A stretch of DNA of 64,000 nucleotides from Diphasiastrum complanatum. Lineage: Eukaryota; Streptophyta; Lycopodiopsida; Lycopodiales; Lycopodiaceae. The stretch spans positions 22,701,605 to 22,765,604 of the forward strand of contig CM055113.1 in assembly GCA_029204225.1 (NCBI GenBank), given 5' to 3'. The notes below the pieces were generated by a model, which made no database searches, was not told the DNA's origin, and saw only the letters and a list, made by a program, of their open reading frames with translations. The translations under genes and the position numbers were made by a program. Shown here piece after piece: positions 10,420-21,609 of the stretch (position 1 is the first letter of the stretch; every line of letters starts with the position of its first letter).

Positions 10420-10638
10420 GGGGGAGTCAGTTGATACCAGCTTTTGAGTGTTGAGCCACAACTTCGACAATCCCTTACCATGCTGCTACTATCATCCTAT
10501 TTCACATTATCCTTATTTCTCCTTATGCCCCAACAAGGTGGTATCAGAGCTATCGCATTAAAGCCGAGAGGTTATTCTACTTCAATTACTATCAGTTCAA
10601 TATGTCTCACACCGGTAACATTTCATCGTTATCATCTA
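10420..10638 (+). repeat. Second copia LTR end plus leader (B'), duplicate of 8537-8755
   Basis: This copy of the B LTR 3' end carries a perfect PBS TGGTATCAGAGC at 10539-10550, the leader and the gag ATG at 10602. It follows the broken integrase of B directly. Because it runs past an LTR into leader and gag, it cannot be the 3' LTR of B alone. A head-to-tail tandem pair with a deletion between integrase and the next LTR explains it. Confidence 0.8.
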
Positions 10639-10639
10639 G

Positions 10640-12290
10640 ATATCTTTGCTGGCTGAGATGAGTCTTCTTATATAGTGTATCTCTAGTAATGTGATTTCTA
10701 ACAACAAATGAATAGTGCCTAAGTCAGTCAAGTCGAATTCCTTCGACAAATCACTGTTAGTAGTGTGCAATCGTTGGACAGAATAAGTGCATTAGCTACG
10801 TAGCAGGTCACCTCCTCGGCCATAAATCACTATGAAAATGGCCTTATGCTACTGGCTATTGCCTTGACTGAAGGCCCTTCCCTAACGAAATGGCCTGGAA
10901 GGTGAACTTCCCCCCCATTTAAGGAGCATGGTGGCCTTTGGCCACGGTGCATCCTCAGCCACACGATTTTTTTAAAAAATAATTTTTTAAAATTGGTTGC
11001 TTGGACGCCATGTGTCCAGGCAACCAAGAAATTATCCCATAAGCATTTGTATGGGATAACTGGCCCCACCCAGGAGCTGCTGCCCGACGCCATCCCGGGA
11101 GGTGCTCGGTGCCATCTTGCCTTCTCGGCGCCATTCTCGCCTGCTCGGTGCCCACCCGAGTGCCGACGCCATCCTGCTTGCCCGACGCCCACTGGGGTCT
11201 GCCCGCTGCCCGTCTCGCCTGCCCTGCGCCCCACTAGAGCTCGTGCCCGCAAAAATTGGCTACGCCTGAAATTTTTGACGGTCCCTACCCAGGCGAGCAC
11301 TGGGGCCACGTGGCACCCAACACGTGTGGCCCCGTGCCCCGCCCCCCCCTTGTTGTAAAGCTGACTCAGGTGCACCCAACGTGCCCTGTAAGACTCTAAG
11401 GGGTGACACTCCCTAAGGTCCCAGAGCAAGTTAGAACGTCAAGGACTGAGCCTCCGACCTGTGGTGAGCCAGTCAAGTAGTCACAAGTCATGAGTTAGCT
11501 CTGGAGCTCGAGTCATGGCCTAGTCAGGAAGCAAGTTGATTCTGCCACCGGAACGGCTCCCGGGACCCATGTCCGGGAGCCAGACTGATTCTGCCAGGCT
11601 TGCCAGGCTTAATCAGCAAAATAAAAACTAAGTCCCAAAAAGCGTGCTTTACCAGAAAGCACTATGTTTCAGAACAGAGGGGGTGCGCCGAATCACAACA
11701 GAACTATAGGGGGAGTCTGGGAGACAGAAACTTGGGCAGCTCAACCAGCGCCAAGAATCCAGTCGCCAGGTCTCAGCTCCCTCTACCAGCACGAGCCAGG
11801 CACAATGCCCAGCACGTGTTGGTGGCCCCGAGACCGGTCAGTCTATGTATGAATGTAACCTCTTCCAAATCTAATAAAGTTGATCCTTGGGGATGATTAC
11901 CATTTCGGTTTCGCCTCCGGGACTGGTCCAAGTGGAAGGACCCTTACCACAACCTTTTTGCGTCGCTGGCGCCTAAGGGTCCCTGTCATCGACATGGGGC
12001 TTGCCGCTATGCCAATTTGTCAGTTTGACGACCACTATGCCTTGGGTTTCATGTGTGGCTTGTCTTTGCCTTTGGTTACCTTTTGGGGACGGATTCTGAG
12101 TTGGCTTTCGGGTTGGTTGGGATTCCAGTTTTCTTAAGTCTGAATGGTTAAGCTTGTTACGTTTCTGAGTTGGCTTTTACGTAAGTGCATGATGGATGAA
12201 TGTTAGACTTAAGCGCGTGTTGGGGAAACCGCTCAAGTCCCAGCGCCCTTTGAGGCGCTGGCGCAACACCCCCCAAAAAAAAATGATACC
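10640..12290. other. GC-rich repetitive block, no supported gene
   Basis: The segment 11060-11360 is C-rich with loose repeats of GACGCC, GCCATC and TGCC. The open frames on both strands are low-complexity and overlap, so none is called. Two adjacent perfect-stem hairpins lie at 10995-11025 (GGTTGC/GTCCAGGCAACC arms) and 11032-11059 (TTATCCCATA/TATGGGATAA). AATAAA occurs near 11872. The block resembles part of a non-coding LTR or large repeat, but no ends were found. Confidence 0.45.
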
Positions 12291-12352
12291 GCCCTTATTT
12301 TACGTAACACGAGCAATACATAAACATACATAGTTGTGGAGAAAGATTGGCG

Positions 12353-12379
<27 letters not shown>
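12353..12379. repeat. (CT)n microsatellite in probable 5' UTR
   Basis: An uninterrupted CT run followed by TTCTCTTTTCTTTTC, ending about 35 bases before the start codon at 12414. CT-rich 5' UTRs are common in plants. Confidence 0.9.
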
Positions 12380-12383
<4 letters not shown>

Positions 12384-12413
12384 TTTCTTTTCTTCTTCTT
12401 TTTTGTGTGTGCA

Positions 12414-15400
12414 ATGGGAGGTCCGAGGCTGAGGGATGATGAGGAGGGACAAGACGAAGATGACGAGTTGGAGCAGGAGCAGCAACGATATTGGGAGGCG
12501 GATGGCTCTGACGGACAAGACCTATTTCAGTACCTGCAATCCCTAGTAACACATGTGAGTGCTATTCTACGATTTATAACCTCTTCAAATCAGGAAGTGT
12601 CCCAGAAATCCGCCTGCAAATCGTAGTTTTACTGACTTTAGTTTGCTGCCGTTCTGTTTCATGAGGTTGATTCGATTGGCACACCCCTCCGCACATGCAG
12701 GATGTCAAGCCGCAAGACAGGATCTAGTTTTCGTATGAACTTTATAGTCTGTAAATCTTGTTACTGTTGATGGTTAAACATTATTGTTGTTAGGCTTCGC
12801 TCATGCCTTTCCATCATTCACTGCTGCTTGCGATTGTAGTACTTAATTCTTGTTCAGCACGTGGTGGTTAGCAACTTGCTCCCGGCTAATGATGGCTAAG
12901 TTGCCATGTGGATTTGGTATTGCTTTTTCAACTCTGTTTCAGTATTATATATATTTGTTATATTCTCAGCATACCCTATTGAGACTAGTAACATTTTTTT
13001 TTGCTGAATTTGGATGTGTGCCGCCGATATTTTCACAAAAAAATAGGCTATGAAGGAGCATATTATTTGGACTTTTCACAACATAGGAACCAAATCTTTC
13101 TTAATTCTATACAACTTTTGCGTGCTTCTGAACACCAAGTGTTGTTTATAGCTTGAGGTTTAAATATGATGCGCATAGTGTTCTAGGATTGCACATACGT
13201 TCAAAAGGCAAAATCGGTTTGAATTTGACATCAACACTTTTCACCGACTTGAATTTAAGTTTGTGAACATTATAATCGCTGGGAGGGACGTAAGGCCTCA
13301 TTTAAAGACCCTAGGTAAATTTCTAATTACATGTTCATAACTCTCCCCTCTTGACAAAAACATAGTCCTCAATGCTGGAAAATCTTCAAAGGAAGATCTC
13401 TTAGAATGTGAGTGACAAATAGAAAACTGCAAAATGTTCAGGCTGAAATTGCAGCAACATTATGTTCACATTTGTACAAGACGACAAGAATGCATATATA
13501 ATATGCAGAATGTGTAGCCTCAAAAGTAGAGATGCCAAAAAACAAAATACAATACAGAAAGGAAGCTGCTCAACTGGGCATATGTAACCGAGGATAGTAA
13601 TGTGAACACTTGATCAAGCTATACGGATGGACTAAGAATTCCATATGTTATCCATAGTGAACTAACTCGTCATGGCTGAGGGTTAACCAATACCACAGCT
13701 CAACCTGTGGTAGGAGGAAATAGGCCACGGGAGTTAGGTGAATGTATGAGGACATTCCTTAGTATGTATTGGAGCTAGAATAGATTGCTTAGGTCTACAA
13801 TTTGAGAGCTTGTAGCTATGGCTGCACCAGTTTTGTTCGTCTCCATGACTCCTGGCTATTTATAGAAAAACCATGAAGCCTACTGTCCTAGAATAGTATA
13901 GGTCCAATGGGTGAAAAGCAGTTGATATGTGAGTTGATTCGAATTCTGAAATTGTTCGAAGAAAATTTAAATTTTTGATTTGATTCGAAGATTCGTTCGA
14001 AGCATAGTTGCAGCGAATCTCGATTCGCTGGGTCTGCGATTCGCGGGTCGCGATTCTGCGAATCGCGATTCGCGACCCAGAATCGCCAAATTTTTTTTTT
14101 TTTTTTTTTTTTTTTGGAAAAATAGCTTATTGCTGAAATTTTTTTAGGGGATCAATGGTCAAACCAGCGTTTTGCCTCTCATAAGTGCAGTAGATGAGGC
14201 ACAAACAAATCTTATTTTCAGTAGCTATCCGGTTGTCATTTGCTCTGGTTTTCAGTAAATGTTAATGCTACAGTTTGGACCATAGTTGCAGCAAATCTCG
14301 ATTCGCTGGGTCTGCGATTCGCGGGTCGCGATTCTGCGAATCGCGATTCGCGACCCAGAATCGCAAAAAAAAAAAAAAAAAAATTTTTTTTTTTTGGAAA
14401 AATAGCTTATTGCTGAAATTTTTTTAGGGGATCAATGGTCAAACCAGCGTTTTGCCTCTCAGAAGTGCAGTAGATGAGGCACAAACAGATCTTATTTTCA
14501 GTAGCTATCCGGTTGTCATTTGCTCTGGTTTTCAGTAAATGTTAATGCTACAGTTTGGACTATCAACTGTATGGATGATGATCACTTTTGCAATTGGTTC
14601 ACTGGAGATGTGAGTGCAATGTACATACAGTTGGGGGCATAAATATTGGGCCCTTCTCGGCGCGCATTTGGACCCCATTTTTATCTACAGGGGGGCGGTG
14701 GCATTTTTATCTACAATGTCTATATAGCAAGAAGCTCTAGGGGGTTCGGGGGGCGGAAGCCCCCCGAGAAACGGGGGGTTCGGGGGGCGGTAGCCCCCTG
14801 GTGGGGGGTTTGGGGGGCAATGCCCCCCAACAACGGCGGGGTCCGGGGGCTGCCGGTAGACCCCGGCCCCGACGGTAAGGCCTCTTCATGATTTGGCCTT
14901 CCAACTCCCCGAGTGAAAACACACTTTTTGGTGTTTCGCACCCGAAACAGTCGGCAAACTACACAATCATAATCCCCTCGATCAGAGCTTTCATCTGATA
15001 CCCATATTGCCTAAAAAAATTTCAAAAAAAAAAAATAAAATCGATTCTACACGATTCTGGGAAAATCCCGAATCGCGAATCGGAATCGCGATTCTGATCG
15101 CGATTCTGAATCGCGATTCTGATCGCGATTCTGAATCGTGATTCGGGAATCGCGCTGCAACTATGGTTCGAAGTAAATTTGAGTTGAAGAAATTTGAGCT
15201 AATTCAAATATTTCAAATGTTTGGGACTCCGAATTGTGCTGAGGCGCGAGTCAACTTGAAACAATGAAATCTGAATTTTGATCTTTGTTAGTTGAATCCT
15301 TAGTAAAAATGCAGACCTTTTGGAATTTTGCTCAAATTTGACAGGCATGATACTTTTGACAAGAAGGGTTTGGAGTGGAATTAAATTTCCAACACTGGAG

Positions 15401-17310
15401 AGCCTCGGTAGCAGTTTACTTAATAGGTCACCATGTAGTAGCTTATCACTAGTATTTGAGTTCCTTCATAGTAATATAATGGTTGTTTGATAGTTCATTG
15501 CAAATTTCAAGTCTTCTTGATCCTTGGTTCTGAGTTTTATTTTAATATTGTTGCCCAACTACCTTGATGCTTTCGTTACAAACAATGTGCCAGTGTTTAA
15601 TGCGATCGTTTTTTATTGCAAAATCCCAGTCTCTTAAACCTTGTGTATTCACTCTTGCTGCCAGGTACACCTAGAAACACCAAACTGAAGGTTCTATTTG
15701 GTCCTCATTCTAGGCGCCCAACAAAATAATTGTCACCTATTGTTGCCTTTTCCCATCTGCTGTAGCAAGCTGGTGGGCTTGTGTTAGAAGCCTGAGCGCT
15801 TTGCGTTGGAGAGTCTTAATAGCAGCATAATTTGTAGGACACGGTGTATAGCCTATCACTATTATTTCATGTTCATAGTAGTATAACGACTCTTTGAATT
15901 CATCAAAATTAGGTAGCATGTTTAGTGTTATCCTTCTCTTATACTAGTCTCTAAAACTTTTCATACTCAATCTCACTGCCAGACACACGTAGAAACACCA
16001 TAATGAACTTTTTATGTGGGTCTTCATTCTAGGCCCATGGTAAAATGAACATCACTGATTGTCTCCTTTTTCCATTTGCCTTAGTAAGGTAGTACCCTTT
16101 TTGTCCTTTCCCCTAAAGTAAGCATTTATGTTTTCATATTGTGCTATGTGCATTGTACTGTTTATATAGGCATCTGTTATCGTATCATCTCTGTTATTGG
16201 AATGCCAGGGATGTTATGTTGTATACAATAGCTTGTTCTTACTACTGAACCTTTACCTCTGCCATATAAGGAGAGATTTTTTTTAATAACTGTGCAGGTT
16301 GAGGCTGCTACTGGAATTGTTGACATTGAGATGCGTGAAAAGATTGATGCCCTTTACTCCGAGACTAGAAAAGTTCCTCATGCAGCAGACTCAACAATGA
16401 ATGGCGTATGTTCTCTCACAAACCCTACAATGAACTTCTAAGTTCAATAGAGAATTTTAGAACTATGCAATGTTACTATAGTCATGCCACATGTGTTGCA
16501 ATCACTGCTCTCAACTTTTGTGTTCTTTACATCACCAAATTGCATTTTAGAATGGCATTTGTTGTAGATTCCACTGCTGATAGTCTATGGCTTGTAAGTT
16601 TAAGGTGTAAGATTATACATTGCATATGTCATTTTGTCCCCAAGGGTAGTCAAACCCTAATTTATCTCTCAGTTTATTCTGTGTGGGTAGCGGTAGATTG
16701 ATTTTTTGATGCATTTTGCATCTGCTGGATGTATTGAACGTGAAAGATTAGACGATTTGTCTGAGAATTATTTGTAAGGATCACAGCCTCTGGGTATGGT
16801 TTAGGGTTCTCCTTGTAGGAAATAATGGAATCAGCACCTTCAGTAATATAATTTTTCTTACCTCCAAAAGGTTACACTCTCTCTTCTACAAGTCTACATG
16901 CTTGAGTAGATGCCTGGGTGAATATAGTGATCATTGTTTGTCTTGTGGCATAGAGGCATGTAATATACAGCAGATGCTGTGCAACTGTGGTCTTCATTTC
17001 AAACATGCTATCAGGAGGCGGCACCTGTTACTGTGTGCATCAGATGTGAAAATCTAATGGGTGTTTATTGAGTACACAAGGAGGCTGTAGCATCCTATAC
17101 TAACTTTCTTTTATGGTGTTGCAGACTGAAATTTCCAATGAGCTCGATCGGCTTTCAGATAAATTGAATGCTTTTGAGCAGAAACTATCTGAAATAACTG
17201 TCGACCCAGAAGTGCATGGAATTTTGACTGAAACTGCTGGTTTATGGATGCCATTAATCACAGGTACAGCTGAAGATCGTCGAAAACTTACTTCTACTCA
17301 ATCCTCATAG
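12414..17310 (+). CDS. Three-exon gene, 144-aa acidic conserved-looking protein, function unknown
   Basis: Exons 12414-12554, 16298-16405 and 17125-17310 (stop included), all in phase 0. Donors are GTGAGT and GTATGT; acceptors are TGTGCAG and TTGCAG. The joined frame gives 47+36+61 codons. Residues 1-36 are Asp/Glu/Gln-rich and probably disordered. From about 37 the text (DLFQYLQSLVTH, then EMREKIDALYSETRKVP, then ELDRLSDKLNAFEQKLSEI) looks like amphipathic helices. The end has LTETAGLWMPLITGTAEDRR. The wording recalls a small uncharacterised plant protein family, but I cannot name it. A GTACAG near 17264 could be an alternative donor. Reading through gives a natural stop, which I prefer. Intron 1 is 3743 bases because of a hAT-like insertion. 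Confidence 0.65.
14003..14560. repeat. Head-to-tail duplication of the hAT-like left end (278/280 bp)
   Basis: Units 14003-14280 and 14281-14560 are nearly identical and exactly abutting. Each starts with the terminal inverted repeat CATAGTTGCAGC and ends CAGTTTGGAC. Each holds a strong palindrome (CTGGGTC...GACCCAG with GCGATTCG repeats) and a poly(T) tract. The second unit has a substitution in the repeat (GCAAATC for GCGAATC). Confidence 0.95.
14740..14865. repeat. Four G-rich hairpin units inside the hAT-like element
   Basis: About four tandem units of roughly 32 bases, each of the form GGGGGTTCGGGGGGCGG followed by AGCCCCC. Each unit can fold into a GC stem and the G runs could form quadruplexes. 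The short frames across it are artefacts. Confidence 0.85.
15390..16100. repeat. Old tandem duplication in intron 1
   Basis: Two diverged units of about 350-400 bases can be aligned by eye: 'TTGGAGAG...TAGCAG...TATCACTA' at about 15390 and 15797, and 'GCCAG.CACAC.TAGAAACACCA' at about 15660 and 15980. No coding meaning was seen. Confidence 0.6.
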
Positions 17311-17894
17311 ACCAAAAGTTGTACTTCAATGGCCTTTTTGATCCTTCACTTTCATATTCAGACAGGTTAAATTATTCTGCTGTAGGTGGTCAGAAGGTGC
17401 ACAATTGTAGGTGTCAGTCAATTCTGTGGCTGATTAATTCTGGAATAATTTCCATTATCATATTTTTTCCGGAGTAGTACATCCTGGAAGATTGTCAAAC
17501 AGTAAATGGACATGTTTTTACCTCTTTTGCAATTCATTGATATATTTCTTATGTTATCTATCATTATTTTGACATGTGTCATTGGGAATTTTACCAGTCA
17601 AACTCTACCTTCGTCTCCCTGTCTAAAGACAGGCACGGGCGTGCTGGATCTTCTTACTCTGCAAAAAGTGATCAAAGTCATATCTCATCCATTTCATACA
17701 ATGATACTTTTTCTCTTTCTAAAAGCTAGGTTCAGATTACTTAGTCTTTCTTACTGCCCAGCATGTGTAGAAGAGAGTCAATTTTTTATGGAGAGTGGCT
17801 ATGTGCAGCTTCAATCTTCACCTGGTTCACAGGTTTGGTCTTGGTAGTTGTCCGAGACATGTTGTTCGTATGCCTGTCATATATATGTGTTAAT

Positions 17895-18790
17895 CATCCG
17901 TTCCCTGGAATGCGTTCCGGGGCACCCCCTGTTCCGGAACGGGCTCGTTCTGGACAGCGGAATGCTGTCCAGAACGCATATATAGATTTTGTTTTTTGTT
18001 TTATATATGTTATGTACATAATGGTTGTTTTTATGCCATTAAACCGAAATTTTTTTTAGAAAAAAAATTGCAAACACATTTAAAAACCAATCAAAATAGT
18101 AGAAAACCAAAGAACATGCCGGTGCCAGTCTTATACTTTGCCGGCTTGTTATTGACGTGAACAACGGGTTCAAGGTTACTAAACTGCCTTCAGCTGTGCT
18201 TCTGTTCCACCCGTCCTGCTATCCTCCTGTCAGCCGGGTCGTCCTTCCCAGTGACCTGCTCTGTGAGAATAGTTGGGCTCCCCGGGTCGGCCTGCCTTGA
18301 AGGCCTTGCTATTTCTGGCATCTTTCCATCACCTGGCTGCAAAAGAATCTCAAAAGGCAGAGGATATTGCAAGACCAGGATGGGCAAGATGAAGATACAT
18401 GCAAAGCTGATGGCTGGGATCTTTGAGTCAGGCCCATTCCAGTGCCTACGTCAAGAACAGACCGAGCTCTGCGTGTGAAGAGGCCCTTAGGGTGCCTGGT
18501 TTAGGGTCTCGGGTGCCGGTTTCATCAGCAGCTAAGTTGACATCATTTTAGATGCACTAATCAGTGAATCAATGCATCATGAATCAGTGAATCAGCAATA
18601 CCTAGGTATTATCAGGGATGAGTAGGCTCCTACAGTACATACAAAAATTTGCAAAAATTACCATCAAATCCCCCTTCATAAGAACTGTTTTTTGACACCC
18701 ATATAAAAAAAGAAAGAAAAAAAAAATGTTATGTTCCGAGACAAAATCCTGGAACTTGTTTGGAACGTGTTCTGGAACGGACCTTGCATC
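17895..18790. repeat. GGAACG-rich segment, possible inverted-repeat element
   Basis: CCGTTCC/GGAACG motifs cluster near 17898-17950 and again, inverted, near 18760-18785. A perfect 12-bp stem with a 5-base loop lies at 17947-17975 (GTTCTGGACAGC). No flanking target duplication was found, so the ends are uncertain. Apart from this, 17311-19330 holds nothing recognised. Confidence 0.4.
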
Positions 18791-19328
18791 TTTGGTGTAA
18801 TCTTTTATATTAGTAATATCTTGGCTTTTTGGGAATGCAATTTCCAAAATATTCTTGTATGCATTTGCTTTGTGTTGGGCATTTTATTGGTATAGATGAC
18901 ATGAAGAGATAGCATAAAGTGTTTCATATATAGCATAAAGTGCTCAATCAGGTCTTCGAGTAATGCGTAATATGGAATAAGTTTTTTCTTACATATTTCA
19001 GAACCAGTTAGCCTTGCAACTTTTTATTTGTTAGTACCATAGTTGCATTGGACCTTCCAAAATGGGTTTTGGGTTTTTGACCCGGAACGTGACCCTGGAA
19101 TGTTTTTTTTCCTTGCAATATACCCGGGTGTCAGAGAGCTTTATTTTTTGTTGGGAATCCAAATATAATTTTTTCAAACTTTTTATGCACTTCAGAAGCA
19201 AGATTTTGTTGCATACTAGGTGTTTATGATTCATTTATTTATTGATTTGTGATGTTAATTGATGAATGCATCAAAAGTCTATAGTGAAATTATCAACATG
19301 TGGGAATATTGACCTCATTGGAATAGAC

Positions 19329-19452
<124 letters not shown>

Positions 19453-19925
19453 TTTGAAACCACAATAAATTGTTCTGAAACTGCAAAGAACCATATTGAA
19501 TCTAGGCAAATCACATTGAAACATAATCTTCGAAGAAATAAGACACGTGGCAAAATATGAATATATACAATCTTGTGTCGCAAGGCAACAAAATGGTCCA
19601 GTACAATGATATAATAAAAAAACATATAAAATCAACTGGACAATGTCTCCTCTGATTGGTAGTTGTCATCTGACTTTGTGTAAGTATGATACAATGACAC
19701 TCTCTTCGATGAGGCTAATGTCGATGGTGGTGATGTGCTGGTTCTGTGTCTGTGTGTGTTGTTGCTCTTGCCTTGGGTCTCACCTCTCCCTCTCCCACCC
19801 CTCTAGCTGGCTTCAATCCTCCCACTCTTGCCACTACCTCTAGGCCACTTCCTCTTGGCCATCGTGTCTGCGTCTAAAGTCCAAGGTCCCACCCCTTGCG
19901 AAGGCCCTACGAACTAAGATGATGC

Positions 19926-20144
19926 CTAGCTTGTAGCTGCTTGTGATGCCCCACTCTTCTTTGCAAACATCAAACCCAAGCCTCCCCTTGCTCTGCCTTT
20001 GGGGCGCCCCCTAGGCCTAACTGGAGGCAGTAATGGCTCCGCCAGTGTTTCCGCATCGGGTTCCACTACCAACTGCTCCATGTCAAAATCCTCCCACCCC
20101 CTCAACAACCTCCTCCTCCTCATCCACTCACTCCTCATAATCAA
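19926..20144 (-). CDS. 72-codon ORF with AT-hook-like motif, doubtful
   Basis: An open frame with a basic start (MRRRRLLRG), an acidic middle and an AT-hook-like RPRGRPKGRARGG near residues 43-55. The flanking sequence is strongly strand-biased (C-rich on plus), so the motif may partly reflect composition. No splice partner was identified. It could be an exon of an undetected gene or chance. Confidence 0.25.
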   Translation of the reverse strand: MIMRSEWMRRRRLLRGWEDFDMEQLVVEPDAETLAEPLLPPVRPRGRPKGRARGGLGLMFAKKSGASQAATS

Positions 20145-21600
20145 CTAAGTTATTACCCCACCTCCCCCTCTCCCCCCGCCCCTTCCGATATCCTCTCCCT
20201 CCGCCCTATCCCGTCTCCTCCTCTCAATTGCTCTCCTCTAGCATCGTGGAGAGCGGGCCTCGACATCCATATGTCTGTGCAGCTCTCAAAGGATATCATC
20301 GTCGACATCAAATTGCGTCTGAGGTGCTCGAGAAATATTGGCGTCAGTGTCGAGAATGCAGGAGTTAGGGTTCACCTGCAACCATGGCACATATTGAGTC
20401 ACCATACAAATTTCATTACCGAGTTTTTAAAATACCACAATACTAGCAATGACGAGAAGCACATGTAAGGTAAGCAAGAGCAAGCTTGGCACTCTTGTAG
20501 GCATTTAGAAATACAGTGTAGCATCTAACGACACCTCAATCTGACACCTTTAGCCTATTTCACAAGACGGGCAAGAAAAAACACCAAAAGAGAGCACCAC
20601 TCTTAGAACTTCATGTACGACCCTGCTTTTGAAACAAAAATCTTAGTTGCAACCTAGTTCTCCTTGCTATCTTGATTGGAGAATAACTGAATAGATTGGA
20701 CCTTTAGATTTGTCAATGACCTCCATCTTCTATCTAACTCTCCAGTCTACATAATAAGTTGGATTGTTCTAGTAAAACATCAAGGAAGAAGATATAAAAT
20801 GTATCCAAATAATAACTCAAGATGAGAAAGATAAGACATAATGATGACACATCTCAACAAATTGCATACTTGCTTACATGATTAATATGATGAGAAAAAC
20901 CTATGGATTCATTACATTGAACACCGAATTTCAAAAAGCTAAGAGGTAATTTGTACTTCTTAGAAATCCAGATCCACATATTCCTTTATAAATTCATGAC
21001 CTGTTACTAATTAGATAGCAAAACTCTTTTGGATAATTTACAACTTGAAATTTCTTTTGTATACATCAATATTATTATAAATGGGTTATGTAGTATAAGC
21101 ATATGTACCTTCTATATTTTGACTATTTTTTTATTCACACCAAACTCTCATATATTTCAATGCGACTTGATATCCTCAATACAAATGATTAACCATTTTA
21201 CTTATTCTTATTTGTAGATGGTTACAAAGGTCTTCGAAATGTGATTTTAATAAGGCACGGCAATTTGGCCAAAGCCACTTACAATTGTTACTCTTGTATG
21301 TTCATTTGCACTTTGGTGGATTGTAACTGGACGGCTCTCTAATTATACTGGTTCTAGACTTTTGAGGTAAATTGTTTTCTGCATGCTGGTTATGGATTGC
21401 AGCCAACATTATGGCAGTAGACCAGCAAAAGTAATCCAGCCTACTTCCTTCAATAGACAATTGGACAAATTCAACCTTGAAGTAGGAAATGAATGGAACG
21501 AGATTTTTTTTGAAGTATGCCATTGGGTTCACTGAGTTAGTTCTTTGATTTGGTTTCTTCGACTTAGCAGGTATTTTACGCTAGCGATCACTACTGGCTA
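20145..21600. other. Intergenic, nothing recognised
   Basis: AT-rich after about 20470, with scattered short frames. I see no domain, repeat pair or RNA gene here. Confidence 0.4.
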
Positions 21601-21609
21601 CTCGCTTTT

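Larger units (their letters stand above)
14003..15165. mobile_element. Non-autonomous hAT-like DNA transposon with 8-bp target duplication
   Basis: It is flanked by identical 8-mers GTTCGAAG at 13995-14002 and 15166-15173. The ends are inverted repeats: 13 perfect bases CATAGTTGCAGCG at the left, matched by the complement at 15153-15165, continuing imperfectly through GATTCG-rich text. The length is 1163 bp. No transposase is present. An 8-bp duplication is the hallmark of hAT elements. The family is not identified. It lies in intron 1 of the gene at 12414-17310. Confidence 0.85.

Noticed and set aside
10830..11429. 199-codon minus-strand frame and a 121-codon plus-strand frame
   Set aside because: Both lie in the C-rich repeat block, overlap on opposite strands and are low-complexity.
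12295..12552. Minus-strand frames opposite exon 1
   Set aside because: Shadows of the (CT)n tract and of the acidic coding exon.
14646..14941. Gly/Pro-rich frames on both strands
   Set aside because: Translations of the G-rich hairpin units in the hAT-like element.
17895..18790. Second DNA transposon with GGAACG-rich ends
   Set aside because: Inverted similarity is weak and no target duplication could be found, so it is reported only as a repeat-rich segment.
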